DNA from: Martinezella lusitana | Lineage (GTDB): Bacteria > Pseudomonadota > Alphaproteobacteria > Rhizobiales > Rhizobiaceae | Assembly (NCBI RefSeq): GCF_010668395.1 | Contig: NZ_WUEY01000012.1 | Coordinates: 154,309 to 218,308, forward strand | DNA length: 64,000 nt | Reading direction: 5' to 3' | Shown here: positions 51,798-60,994 of the stretch, one piece after another | Layout of the letters: every line of letters begins with the position of its first letter | Position numbering within the stretch: the stretch's first letter is position 1 | Notes under the pieces: model-generated | Database searches by the model: none | The model's input: only the letters and a program-made list of their open reading frames with translations | What the model was told of the DNA's origin: nothing | Program-made: the position numbers and the translations under genes

Positions 51798-53072
51798 ATG
51801 ATCAAGTCGAAGTGGATCGGCGCAGCCCTGATGGTGCTGGCCGGCGCCGGCATCGCTCACGCGGACGGACCGAAGGAACTCTGGCATTATTACGCGGCAG
51901 GCTCCGAAAAGGCCGGTATCGACGCTCTTATCGCCCTTTCGAACAAGAAGAATCCGGATAACCAGATCTCCGGACGCATCATTCCGGGCAATGCCGTCGA
52001 AATGCGCCGGCAGCTGCAGACGGCCTTCCTCGCGAACACGCCGCCTGCGGCCTATCAGAGCTCCATGGCTTCGGAACTCAAGACCTTCGTGGATAGTGGC
52101 AAGCTGCACGACCTTTCCGATATCTGGGCCAAGATCGACGGCGACCACATCTTTCCGGAAGGCGTCCAGCGCGTCGTGAAGGTCAACGGCAAGCCCTACG
52201 GCGTTCCCTACGACCTCTCGCTCATCAGCAACATCTATTACAACAAGGCCGCCTTCGAAAAGGCCGGCGTCCAGCCGCCCAAGGATTTCAAGGAGCTGAC
52301 GGCAGCCTGCGACAAGCTGCGCTCGGCGGGCTACGAACCGCTGGCCAACGCAGGCGGCGTCTTCTGGAGCCTCTACAATTTCTACGCCCCGCTGGTCGAA
52401 TCCGTCGGCGTCGACGGCTATTACAAGATCGCCAGCGGCGAGGCAGGCTTCGACACGCCGGAATTTCGCAAGGCGCTCGAACTCTACCGCGACACGATGG
52501 TCAAGTGCTACGCCAAGAACTGGAGCGGCAAGACGTGGACGCAGGCCGCCGACGACGTGGTCAACGGCAATTCCGCCATGTTCATGATGGGCTCCTGGGC
52601 GGCTGCCTATATGAAACAGGCAGGTTTTGCCCCTGGCGAGAAGTTCGACGTGTTCCCGGCTCCCGGCACCAGCGGCAAGGCGATCTTCCAGATGGACGTG
52701 CTCGCCGTTCCGGAAGGCCCGGCAGATTCGATCGCGACGGCGAACAAGTTCATCGAGGTTGCCGCAAGTGCAGATGGCCAGGCCGCCTTTGCCGTGCCGA
52801 AGGGATCGATTGCGCCCAACATCAAGGTAAATCCGTCGATCTATGATGCGGTCGGCGCGAAGTTCGCAGCCGAGATCGCCGAAGCGACGAAGGCCAACGC
52901 AGTCCTGCCAAACCTCTACTTCCTGCTCCCCACCAAGGTCGGCAGCGAACTGGGCGTGCAGCTGGAGAAATTCGCCATCGATCCTTCCAAGGCGAACGAG
53001 GACGACATGATTTCCACGCTTGAAAACCTGCGCCGGGAAGCACAGGCGGACGGCTCCTATCTGAAGTGGTAA
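51798..53072 (+). CDS. Extracellular sugar-binding protein (ABC family 1)
   Basis: A 424-residue periplasmic binding protein. The signal MIKSKWIGAALMVLAGAGIA cleaves after AHA-DG. The mature start KELWHYYAAGSEKAGIDALI and the NKAAFEKAGVQPPKDFKEL and GNSAMFMMGSWAAAYMKQAG segments are typical of family-1 proteins. The ATG at 51798 has an AAAGGA site; the upstream frame to 51648 has no signal and lies in the promoter. It heads the rightward half of the split importer and pairs with the permeases at 53147 and 54061. Substrate unknown. Confidence 0.92.
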   Translation: MIKSKWIGAALMVLAGAGIAHADGPKELWHYYAAGSEKAGIDALIALSNKKNPDNQISGRIIPGNAVEMRRQLQTAFLANTPPAAYQSSMASELKTFVDSGKLHDLSDIWAKIDGDHIFPEGVQRVVKVNGKPYGVPYDLSLISNIYYNKAAFEKAGVQPPKDFKELTAACDKLRSAGYEPLANAGGVFWSLYNFYAPLVESVGVDGYYKIASGEAGFDTPEFRKALELYRDTMVKCYAKNWSGKTWTQAADDVVNGNSAMFMMGSWAAAYMKQAGFAPGEKFDVFPAPGTSGKAIFQMDVLAVPEGPADSIATANKFIEVAASADGQAAFAVPKGSIAPNIKVNPSIYDAVGAKFAAEIAEATKANAVLPNLYFLLPTKVGSELGVQLEKFAIDPSKANEDDMISTLENLRREAQADGSYLKW

Positions 53073-53146
53073 GCTCTCCAGCGGCGGCCGGACGTTCTCC
53101 GGCCGCCAATGAACAAGCATGCCGCACATTAGCAAGCGAGTGGAAA

Positions 53147-54061
53147 ATGGTCGCCCTTTCGAACGTCCGCCGGAAACTGCAGTCCCAGGGCGTGACCCAT
53201 GCCCTTTTTCTGGTCCTGCCGGTGGCATTGTTTCTGGTGTTCTACCTTTACCCGATCATCTCCACCTTCAATCTGTCGCTGCGCAGCTGGGACGGCTTCG
53301 CGCCGACGCAGAAGTTCGTCGGGTTTCGCAATTACGTGACGCTTGCCCACCAGCCGCGCTTCTACCATGCAGTGCTGAACAACATTCAATGGCTGCTATT
53401 CCTACTGCTGGGGCCCACAAGCCTCGGCCTGCTACTGGCGGCGCTGCTCGATCGCGGCATCAGGGGCGAGGCCGTCTTCAGGGTTCTCTTTTTCCAGCCC
53501 TTTACCATCCCCGCGGTCGCCGTGGCCGCGATCTGGCGGTGGATGTACGAGCCGACGAGCGGCCTGCTGACCACCGTTCTTGAGGGAATCGGGCTGAGCG
53601 GCTTGGCGCAGAACTGGCTCGGGGACCCCTCCGTCGTCAATTTTTCCCTGATGGGCGCGATGCTCTGGTGGACGACGGGATTCGCATTCCTCGTCTTCTT
53701 CGCCGGCCTCCGCAACGTGCCGGTCGAGCTGATCGAGGCGGCCCGCATCGAAGGCGCCACACCCTGGCAATGCTTCTGGAAGGTCAGCTTCCCGCTTCTC
53801 TGGCCGAGCACGATCGTCGTCCTCGGCATGGCGGCGGTCGATGCGATGCGCCTCTTCGACATCATTTGGGCGATGACCAACGGCGGCCCCGCCTATGCAT
53901 CCGAAGTTCTGGCAACGCAGATGTACGACACGGCGTTCGGCCGCTTCGACATGGGTCAGGCCAGCGCGATTTCCGTCTACCTGCTGCTGATCGCTGCGGT
54001 GATCATTCTTCCCTACATCTATTACCTGGCCAGGAAGGTCAGCGATAACGAGGCCGAATAA
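53147..54061 (+). CDS. Sugar ABC transporter permease (UgpA/MalF type)
   Basis: A 304-residue inner-membrane permease with six hydrophobic segments, the first THALFLVLPVALFLVFYLYP. The EAA loop ELIEAARIEGATPWQCFWKV is near residue 200. The ATG at 53147 was chosen because codons before it lie between two genes and look non-coding. Its stop overlaps the start of the next permease gene by one base (TAATG), and it starts 74 bases after the binding-protein stop. It works with the ATPase at 46325. Confidence 0.92.
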   Translation: MVALSNVRRKLQSQGVTHALFLVLPVALFLVFYLYPIISTFNLSLRSWDGFAPTQKFVGFRNYVTLAHQPRFYHAVLNNIQWLLFLLLGPTSLGLLLAALLDRGIRGEAVFRVLFFQPFTIPAVAVAAIWRWMYEPTSGLLTTVLEGIGLSGLAQNWLGDPSVVNFSLMGAMLWWTTGFAFLVFFAGLRNVPVELIEAARIEGATPWQCFWKVSFPLLWPSTIVVLGMAAVDAMRLFDIIWAMTNGGPAYASEVLATQMYDTAFGRFDMGQASAISVYLLLIAAVIILPYIYYLARKVSDNEAE

Positions 54062-54879
54062 TGAACGCGATCGCACGCTCCCGGCCCGTCGTGCCGACGG
54101 TCATTCTTGTTCTAGCCGCGATCGTTTTCGTTGCGCCACTGGTCATCGCATTCCTGACGTCCCTGAAGTCGCCGGCAGAGATCACCCGCGTCATGTCCGT
54201 GCCGTCGGGCCTCTATGTCCAGAACTACGCGATTGCCTTCGAGCGCATGGGACGCAGCTTCTTCAACTCCATCGCCATCACCGCGCCGGCCGTCGTCTTT
54301 TCGCTTCTCGTCGGGTCGATAGCCGGTTACCCGCTTGCCTACATGAATGGATCAGGCGGACGCGCCGTGTATCTCTTTCTGCTGACGGGGATGCTCGTGC
54401 CGTTCCAGATCGTCCAGATCCCGCTGTTCTTTCTGGTGCGCGCGCTTGGTCTTTACGACACGATCCCCGGCATGTGGCTCGTCCACACCGCCTACAGCGT
54501 GCCCTTCTGCACCTTCTTCATGCGGAATTTCTTCGCCTCGGTCCCGCGCTCAATGTACGAGGCGGCGCTGATCGACGGATGCACCCCTGCCGGTTATTTC
54601 TGGCGCCTGCTGCTGCCGGCATCGACATCAGGCCTGGCGGCGCTGGCGATCATCCAGAGCAGGTCGATCTGGAACGACCTGCTGTTTGCCATAACGCTGA
54701 CATCGAGCGACACCGCAAGGCCAGTGACCGTTTCGATTTCGGGCCTGGCATCCAGCCTCCAGGTCGAATACGGGCCGCTGATGGCAGCAACCTTCATCTC
54801 GCTGCTGCCGGTGATGATCGCCTACCTGTTCTTCCAGAAGGCCTTTGTGCACGGACTGCTGGGTGGCGCCGGAAAATAA
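54061..54879 (+). CDS. Sugar ABC transporter permease (UgpE/MalG type)
   Basis: A 272-residue permease starting NAIARSRPVVPTVILVLAA. The EAA loop SMYEAALIDGCTPAGYFWRL is near residue 170 and late hydrophobic segments end in AYLFFQKAFVHGLLGG. It is coupled to the upstream permease by overlap and ends the rightward operon. No terminator hairpin with a T-run was found after it. Substrate as for the system: an unknown sugar or sugar conjugate. Confidence 0.92.
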   Translation: MNAIARSRPVVPTVILVLAAIVFVAPLVIAFLTSLKSPAEITRVMSVPSGLYVQNYAIAFERMGRSFFNSIAITAPAVVFSLLVGSIAGYPLAYMNGSGGRAVYLFLLTGMLVPFQIVQIPLFFLVRALGLYDTIPGMWLVHTAYSVPFCTFFMRNFFASVPRSMYEAALIDGCTPAGYFWRLLLPASTSGLAALAIIQSRSIWNDLLFAITLTSSDTARPVTVSISGLASSLQVEYGPLMAATFISLLPVMIAYLFFQKAFVHGLLGGAGK

Positions 54880-55102
54880 TGCTCACCTTGGGAATCAATC
54901 GCGTGACATATTGGCGTGGTGCAAAAATGGTATTGAAGATCTTGGAGAGATTTGAACCGTCGACCCGCGATCATGCATGAACCAGAATAACGCTTTAATA
55001 TGCTTTGTATTTACGACCGCCTTGGCTACTCACAATTTGCGTATCTGCCACAGCGGCGCGTGATTGGATCCGGTTGCCGGCTCTGGTGCGCAGAAGACGA
55101 CG

Positions 55103-56218
55103 TCAAATATTGGTCACACACATTGGCGTGCCGATCGCCAGCTTTGCGTCAGTACCCTCAAGCGACCCGGTCCTCGGGTCTCTCGCGAAAGCCACGATTT
55201 CGTTTTCATTCTGATTGGCGACTATCACATAATATCCGTCCGCACTTATCAGAAACGATCTGGGAGTGCGGCCGCCTGTGCTCGTCCATCCCATTGGCGT
55301 CAGTTCACCGCCGGCAGCGTCGATGGCAAAGCCTGCAATACTGTCGTGCCCCCGGTTCGAGCCATAGAGGTGACGTCCGTCAGGGCTTAGATGGATAGCT
55401 GCGCAAAGGCTCGCGCCCTCGAAGCCGTGCGGCAGGGTAGATGCGATCTGGATCAGGCTCCATTCGATCTCGTCCGGAGAACGGCGCATTACCGCAATCG
55501 TCGAGGCTAGCTCGTTGATGACGTAAATGGTACTTCCATCCTGCGCCTCGACAAAATGGCGGGGACCCGACGCGGGCGGCAAACGACTGGCGCCAAGCGG
55601 TGAAGGCTTCACGCGACCCGTCATATCATCGAACGCATAATGCAGGATTCGATCGAGTCCCAGGTCAGCGACGGAAACAACCACGCCGTCGTGACTGATC
55701 ATCGCGCAGTGCGGATGCGGGACGCGCTGGCGAACTTCCGATGGGCCACGGCCTTCATGGAGCACGCTTCCCGATGCGGGATCCAGACCTCCGTCAGGTC
55801 GGACCGGAAACACAGCCATCGCCTTGCGAGGTGTCTCGTGCACGTCGTCATGACTGTAGTTTGTAACGAACAGATGCCGACCACTTGAGCTCAAGCTGTT
55901 GTGTGCCGCGATGCTGCCCAGCGTCGCCTGCTTGTTAAGGTAGATCAGAGCACCGGTTGCTTCATCAAGCCTGAAGGCTGAAACCGTCCCTTCGTTCCAA
56001 CCTTCGACCTCGCTATTAGCATACAGCGCTTTTCTCGTGTGATCGAAACAAAGATGGGTCGGATTGTCGATACCAGCGGTCGTTGAAATCACGCTGAACT
56101 GACCGTCTGCTCCATTGAACTCCACGATCGAGATTCCATCGCCCTCCGCCCGCTCGAAATATGAGGTTGAACGGGTTAGAGTGCCCACGGCAAAACGAAA
56201 AACGGACGCTTCCTGCAT
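55103..56218 (-). CDS. Lactonase, 6-phosphogluconolactonase type (seven-bladed propeller)
   Basis: A 371-residue protein of the YbhE/Pgl lactonase family. Repeated blade motifs occur: THLCFDHTRKALYANSEV, HNSLSSSGRHLFVTNYSHDD, GPRHFVEAQDGSTIYVINEL, AAIHLSPDGRHLYGSNRGHD and PRSFLISADGYYVIVANQNE. The start is ATG next to the end of the permease gene, ten bases away. It is the last gene of the rbs-like operon and would hydrolyse a sugar lactone made by an oxidation step. The actual lactone is unknown. Confidence 0.87.
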   Translation of the reverse strand: MQEASVFRFAVGTLTRSTSYFERAEGDGISIVEFNGADGQFSVISTTAGIDNPTHLCFDHTRKALYANSEVEGWNEGTVSAFRLDEATGALIYLNKQATLGSIAAHNSLSSSGRHLFVTNYSHDDVHETPRKAMAVFPVRPDGGLDPASGSVLHEGRGPSEVRQRVPHPHCAMISHDGVVVSVADLGLDRILHYAFDDMTGRVKPSPLGASRLPPASGPRHFVEAQDGSTIYVINELASTIAVMRRSPDEIEWSLIQIASTLPHGFEGASLCAAIHLSPDGRHLYGSNRGHDSIAGFAIDAAGGELTPMGWTSTGGRTPRSFLISADGYYVIVANQNENEIVAFARDPRTGSLEGTDAKLAIGTPMCVTNI

Positions 56219-56228
56219 GCTGCGCGTC

Positions 56229-57419
56229 CTATTCGCCGAGAAGCTTCACGCCGCGACCGCGAATATCGGCGTACACAGCAACAAGAAGAACCAGACCGAC
56301 CGCGATCGACTGGTAGGCAGAAGACAGGTTCATCAAGCTCATGCCATTATTCAGGCTTTCCATCAGCACTGCACCGATCACAGCTCCGGACACGGTCCCA
56401 CGGCCGCCAAGCAAGCTGGTCCCACCGATAACTGCAGCCGCGATTACGTTGAGCTCCATTCCGTTACCCGCATTTGGGGGCGCACTTGCCAATCGGGATA
56501 CTAGGACCAGTCCAGCCAACCCATAAAGCAGACCCATGCCGATGAAGACGACCAGCGTGTTTCGCATGATATTGATACCTGCGAGTGCGGCCGCCTGGCG
56601 ATTGCCGCCGATTGCATAAAGCCTGCGGCCGAATGCGGATAGCCGCAGTAGGCCACCGACAACGATCATAACGCAGAGGAGTAGGACGACGGGAAGCGGC
56701 ATGCCCCGATAGCTTCCGGCAATTGCGATGGTCGCTACCACCAGAACACCCGTGAAGATTGCTGGAAGCCCAACGACAGAAAGCGCGGAGGCTTGCACGC
56801 CAGCGCCCGTCTGCGCCCTGTATTCGCGCAGTTGGACGTAAACCAGCCCGATCCACAGCACAAAGAGCAGGATGGCTGTCGGAATTGCCGGGATCGTCGT
56901 ATCGGAAATGACGAGGAGATCGGCTTGGGGTGACATCGTCTCGCTCGAGGTCACGACGAGGGCAAGACCGCGTACGGCGAGAAGGCTTGCGAGCGTGACG
57001 ATAAAGGCCGGAACGCGCAGTATAGCAACCCACACGCCATGCCAAAGCCCCATCACCAGCCCGGCCAGCATCGTGATCGCAATCACGCTCGGTACGGAGA
57101 AACCGAACTTCGAGGACGACATCGCGGCAATCACGGCACAGAACGATACCGTCGCGCCGATCGACAGGTCGATGTAAGCCGGGACCATGACCATGACGAT
57201 GCCGGCCGCCAAGATCGCGGTGATTGCGACTTGCCCGCTCAGATTGGTCAGGTTACGTGGCGACAGGAACAGTCCCGACGTCAGGAATTGGAATACGATC
57301 CAAACCAGCAGAAGGATTCCGATCATCGTGAATGAACGGACCTGGGCGCCGCTCAGGAGGGCCGCCTTGCCGCTCGCGCGCTGCTCGCTGTTATTGCCGA
57401 CACGCTGTACTACGTTCAT
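56229..57419 (-). CDS. Sugar ABC transporter permease (RbsC type)
   Basis: A 396-residue inner-membrane permease of the CUT2 class. Hydrophobic helices start SFTMIGILLLVWIVFQFLTS and ITAILAAGIVMVMVPAYIDL; the ribose-family motifs DLSIGATVSFCAVIAAM and VIGGTSLLGGRGTVSGAVIG are clear. A long insert in the middle carries a hydrophilic stretch near QLREYRAQTGAGVQ. It overlaps the ATPase gene by four bases (ATGA). It forms the membrane part of the rbs-like importer with the ATPase at 57416 and the binding protein at 58968. Confidence 0.92.
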   Translation of the reverse strand: MNVVQRVGNNSEQRASGKAALLSGAQVRSFTMIGILLLVWIVFQFLTSGLFLSPRNLTNLSGQVAITAILAAGIVMVMVPAYIDLSIGATVSFCAVIAAMSSSKFGFSVPSVIAITMLAGLVMGLWHGVWVAILRVPAFIVTLASLLAVRGLALVVTSSETMSPQADLLVISDTTIPAIPTAILLFVLWIGLVYVQLREYRAQTGAGVQASALSVVGLPAIFTGVLVVATIAIAGSYRGMPLPVVLLLCVMIVVGGLLRLSAFGRRLYAIGGNRQAAALAGINIMRNTLVVFIGMGLLYGLAGLVLVSRLASAPPNAGNGMELNVIAAAVIGGTSLLGGRGTVSGAVIGAVLMESLNNGMSLMNLSSAYQSIAVGLVLLVAVYADIRGRGVKLLGE

Positions 57420-58948
57420 TGGCTAAATTCCTTGTTCGAGCCGGCAGCCTTGATCATCACGTCTTTTTCGCTTGCCTGGCCGCGTGACCATTCGCCGACG
57501 ATCTGACCGTCATGAAATGCCAACACACGATCAGACATGCCGAGAATCTCCGCCAGGTCGGTGGAGACGATGAGAACCGCTTTCCCCTGCTCGGCCATGC
57601 TGTTGATGAGTTTGTAGATTTCCAGCCGAGCTCCGACGTCGACGCCGCGCGTCGGCTCCTCGACCACGATCAGATCGGGTTCCGCCAGCATCCATTTCGC
57701 GACCGCAATCTTCTGTTGGTTGCCGCCGCTCAAGTCACCGATGGGCTGCTCGATCGATCGGCATTTTACCTTCAGGGAACGCACGCGTTCCTGCGTCAGC
57801 GACAATTCGTGGCGACGGTCCAGGATACCTCTGGGAGAAACCTGTCTCAGCGATGCCAAGGTCAAGTTGCTGGCGATCGACATGTCGAGGAAAAGGCCAT
57901 CCCGCTTTCGGTCGCTCGGCAAATAAGCCATGCCCGACGCCATCGCCTGACGCGGATTGGCCAATCGGATTTGGTTGCCACGGATTTTCGCATGCCCCGT
58001 TACACGTCCCATCGACGCGCCGAAAAGAGACTGCGCGAAGTCGGATGCGCCGGAACCAATCAGTCCGAAGATGCCGACAACTTCGCCACTGCGAATGGAG
58101 AGCGTGACGTCCTCCACGAGCGGCCTCTTGTTCGCCACCAGGTTGGCAACCGACCAATTCGAGACCTCGAACAGGGGTTCACCGATGTTTCGCCCGCTTT
58201 TGGGATAGAGCTCATCGAGGTCGCGACCAACCATCGTCCGCACGACACGCTGCGGCACGTCGTCTTCTTCATCGATCCGGAAATCGTCGACCACCTGGCC
58301 GTCGCGCATAACGGTTACAGCGTCGGCGATGCGCTTGAATTCGGCGAGCCTGTGAGAAATATAGAGGGTCGTGACGCCCAGCTCGCGAAACGCACGCATG
58401 CGCTCAAAGAGAATTTCGGTCTCCCTTTCGGTCAGGCTGGCTGTCGGCTCATCGAGGATCAGAATCTTCACCCCCTGGGTCATCGCACGGGCGATGCTGA
58501 CCAGTTGCTGCTCATGCGACCGGAGATCACCCATCTTCGCGAGCGGTGAAATATCGAGCTGGAAGGTGGCCAGCCAGCGCGCGGTCTCCGAAAGCACGCG
58601 GCTACGGTCGACAAGTCCGAAGCGCCGCGGCTCCCTGTTCAGGAACAGGTAATCCGCGACGGCCATTTCCGGAACGACGTTCAGTTCCTGGGGAACCAGG
58701 AAAACACCCGCGCTTTCAGCGTCCCGAACACTGGAGAATCGGGCCGGCTGGCCGTCCAGCACGAAGGTGCCTTCGTACTCTCCGAACGGAATGACGCCGG
58801 AGATGATCTTGACAAGGGTAGATTTGCCCGCCCCGTTCTCTCCGGCGATCGCCTGAACATCGCCTGCCCTGCAGGACGTACTGACAGCCCGCAATGCATG
58901 CGTCGCGCCATATCGCTTGTCGATGGCTTCGATGGTAATCGCGTTCAT
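57416..58948 (-). CDS. Sugar ABC transporter ATP-binding protein (RbsA type)
   Basis: A 510-residue double ATPase of the CUT2 class. The first half has Walker A GENGAGKSTLVKIISG near residues 37-52, LRSHEQQLVSIARAMTQG in place of the signature and LILDEPTASL near 170. The second half has GLIGSGASDFAQSLFG in place of Walker A, as usual in RbsA-like proteins, LSGGNQQKIAVAKWM, and VVEEPTRGVDVGA. The start is ATG at 58946-58948, 19 bases after the binding-protein stop. It powers import of a pentose or related sugar. Confidence 0.93.
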   Translation of the reverse strand: MNAITIEAIDKRYGATHALRAVSTSCRAGDVQAIAGENGAGKSTLVKIISGVIPFGEYEGTFVLDGQPARFSSVRDAESAGVFLVPQELNVVPEMAVADYLFLNREPRRFGLVDRSRVLSETARWLATFQLDISPLAKMGDLRSHEQQLVSIARAMTQGVKILILDEPTASLTERETEILFERMRAFRELGVTTLYISHRLAEFKRIADAVTVMRDGQVVDDFRIDEEDDVPQRVVRTMVGRDLDELYPKSGRNIGEPLFEVSNWSVANLVANKRPLVEDVTLSIRSGEVVGIFGLIGSGASDFAQSLFGASMGRVTGHAKIRGNQIRLANPRQAMASGMAYLPSDRKRDGLFLDMSIASNLTLASLRQVSPRGILDRRHELSLTQERVRSLKVKCRSIEQPIGDLSGGNQQKIAVAKWMLAEPDLIVVEEPTRGVDVGARLEIYKLINSMAEQGKAVLIVSTDLAEILGMSDRVLAFHDGQIVGEWSRGQASEKDVMIKAAGSNKEFSQ

Positions 58949-58967
58949 GTCCGTCCTGCCCGCCTAC

Positions 58968-59996
58968 TTAGGCTTTTCCAAACCACCAGCCGTGCTCGGC
59001 TGCGGTCTTGCCGATATTCTCTTTCGTCACGTTGAAATTGGGTGCCGTGATCCAGGGAACATCCTTGCTGCCGTTGTTGATGGTCTGTGCCGTCAGGGGT
59101 GCTTTGCGGTTGGCAAGATCCAGCGATGCCTGGGCTGCGGCACTTCCCATCAGGTCGAAGGCGCTGAAATTCGAAACCGACATGATGCCCTGACGGATCA
59201 GGTCCTGAGCGCGTGGCTCGCAATCCACACCGGAGACGAAAACCTTGCCGGCGAGACCCTGGGCCTGAAGGGCCTGGATAGCGCCGTAGGCCATTCCGTC
59301 ATTGCTGCAGATGACTGCGGCGACCTCGTTGTTGACCTGAGTCAGTGCGTTCTCGACCTGGGCACGTGCCGCGTCGGTCGACCATGCCTTGTTGTATTGC
59401 TGGGAAACGATCTTGATCGCGCCGGAATCGACCAGCGGCTTCAGGACCTCCATGTTCCCCTTAGCAGTGTCATGAGCGACGCTCATGCTTTCGTCACCGA
59501 AGACGAGGATGTAATTTCCCTTCGGCTGGGCGGCGACCGCAGCCTTCGCGATGCTGCTGCCGATCTCCACCGCGTCACGCCCGATAAAAAGCGCGACGTC
59601 CGCTTTCGGGATCAGGAAATTATAGTTGATGACCTCCACATCCGCCGCCCGCGCCCGGTGGACAAGGATCGAGGCCGCATCGGCGTTGACGGGCGTCAGG
59701 ACGAGGACGGCGACGTCGAGCGTCAACATGTTCTCGATCTGGCTCGCCTGCTGGGCTTCCGAATTGTTCGAGGACTGCACGTATGCCTGGATGTTGAGCT
59801 TTTTGGCTTCCTCTTCGAAGAAGCGCTGGTCTGCGGTCTTCCAGCGCATTTCTTCATAGTCGGGTACGATAAACCCGACCTTTACGGGGGTGTCCGCCGC
59901 CTGAACCTTTGCCGACGTCGCCGCAACAGCAAGCATCGCCAACATAGTCCCCTTGAAGAATTCCTTGCGGGTCAGCCCGGCTTTGTAATCTGTCAT
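58968..59996 (-). CDS. Sugar-binding protein (RbsB type)
   Basis: A 342-residue periplasmic binding protein of the ribose/galactose family. The signal region has a TRKEFFKG start followed by TMLAMLAVAATSA and cleavage near VQAAD; the pair is Arg-Lys, so it is a weak Tat or ordinary Sec signal. The mature part begins PVKVGFIVPDYEEMRWKTAD and has VLVLTPVNADAASILVHRAR and ICSNDGMAYGAIQAL, typical hinge and ligand segments. The ATG at 59994-59996 follows an AGGAGG site; the longer frame upstream is spurious. It defines the specificity of the rbs-like importer. Confidence 0.92.
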   Translation of the reverse strand: MTDYKAGLTRKEFFKGTMLAMLAVAATSAKVQAADTPVKVGFIVPDYEEMRWKTADQRFFEEEAKKLNIQAYVQSSNNSEAQQASQIENMLTLDVAVLVLTPVNADAASILVHRARAADVEVINYNFLIPKADVALFIGRDAVEIGSSIAKAAVAAQPKGNYILVFGDESMSVAHDTAKGNMEVLKPLVDSGAIKIVSQQYNKAWSTDAARAQVENALTQVNNEVAAVICSNDGMAYGAIQALQAQGLAGKVFVSGVDCEPRAQDLIRQGIMSVSNFSAFDLMGSAAAQASLDLANRKAPLTAQTINNGSKDVPWITAPNFNVTKENIGKTAAEHGWWFGKA

Positions 59997-60045
59997 GATG
60001 TTTCCTCCTGGGTAGGTACTGGGCGGACGATCCTCCGTCGCCCTT

Positions 60046-60966
60046 TCATCGTTCCGCCTGGTTGGCCAGACGGTCGAATGTTCTGAACAAAGCCTGATTG
60101 CCGTTGCTGCCTTCACCGTGCGCCCGGGCTTCGAGATAAAGCGAGGTCGCAACAGCAAGCCCCGGAAGCGGCACGCCCTTTTCGAAGGCGGCGTCGTTTG
60201 CGAGCTTCAAATCCTTAAGCTGAAGATCGATGCGGAACCCCGCGCTGCCGTCCTTGGCAATGACCTTCGGCCCGAGGTTGTCGAGCATCCACGAGCCTGC
60301 CGCGCCGCCTCGAAGGGCGTTGCTCATCAAGGTGAGATCCACCTCGTGGGCTCGTGCCAAGGCGAAGGCCTCGCACATTGCCTGGATATGGGAGGCAACC
60401 ATCAACTGGTTGCACATCTTGAAGACCTGACCACTGCCAATGCCGCCGGCATGAAGAATGGTCGTGCCCATATGGGCAAGGATCGGCCGTGCCGCGGCAA
60501 ATGCGGTGTCCGTTCCGCCGACCATGATCGATAGCGTTCCGTTCACGGCACCGATGACGCCACCGCTTACCGGAGCGTCGACCATTGCGATGTTTCTGGC
60601 CTCAAGACGTTCGCTCATGTCCCGCTCGGCGGCGGGCGCGATCGTGCTCATGTCAACGAACAGCGACCCCTCCGGCAGGGTCTCAACAAGACCGTTCGGG
60701 CCAAGCACGACCGAACGCACGTCAGGCGTATCGGGAAGCATCGCGATCACTGTGCCACGAGCCGCGCCCGCCTCGGCCAGCGTTGCGACAACGGCGATGC
60801 CCTCGGCCTCCAGCGCGTTGCGGACATCCTCGCGCACGTCGAACACCCGAACCGTTACGCCACCCTTTTTCAGGTTGCGAACCATTGGGAGGCCCATCAC
60901 GCCAGCCCCGATAAACGTAACCAGGCCGACATCTTCGAGTTGTGTGGAAGCTTGCGTCATGTTCAT
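60046..60966 (-). CDS. NAD(P)-dependent beta-hydroxyacid dehydrogenase (HIBADH family)
   Basis: A 306-residue enzyme. FIGAGVMGLPMVRNLKKGG near residues 18-36 is the Rossmann start, MVDAPVSGGVIGAVNGTLS the substrate loop near 126 and GSGQVFKMCNQLMVASH, near 175, carries the catalytic lysine. It lies between ribokinase and binding-protein genes in the rbs-like operon. By family it could act on a hydroxy acid or its semialdehyde, such as 2-hydroxy-3-oxopropionate, glycerate or L-threonate. It suggests that the pathway passes through a sugar acid. Confidence 0.9.
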   Translation of the reverse strand: MNMTQASTQLEDVGLVTFIGAGVMGLPMVRNLKKGGVTVRVFDVREDVRNALEAEGIAVVATLAEAGAARGTVIAMLPDTPDVRSVVLGPNGLVETLPEGSLFVDMSTIAPAAERDMSERLEARNIAMVDAPVSGGVIGAVNGTLSIMVGGTDTAFAAARPILAHMGTTILHAGGIGSGQVFKMCNQLMVASHIQAMCEAFALARAHEVDLTLMSNALRGGAAGSWMLDNLGPKVIAKDGSAGFRIDLQLKDLKLANDAAFEKGVPLPGLAVATSLYLEARAHGEGSNGNQALFRTFDRLANQAER

Positions 60967-60994
60967 TCTACCTTGTCTCCAAAAAAATCTTCGA

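Noticed and set aside
54920..54975. A tRNA-like T-arm sequence (GATTTGAACC) after the permease gene, and a similar one (GATTCGAACC) near 45970
   Set aside because: The flanking bases do not form the five-pair T stem, and no acceptor, D or anticodon arms could be built; chance or very old remnants.
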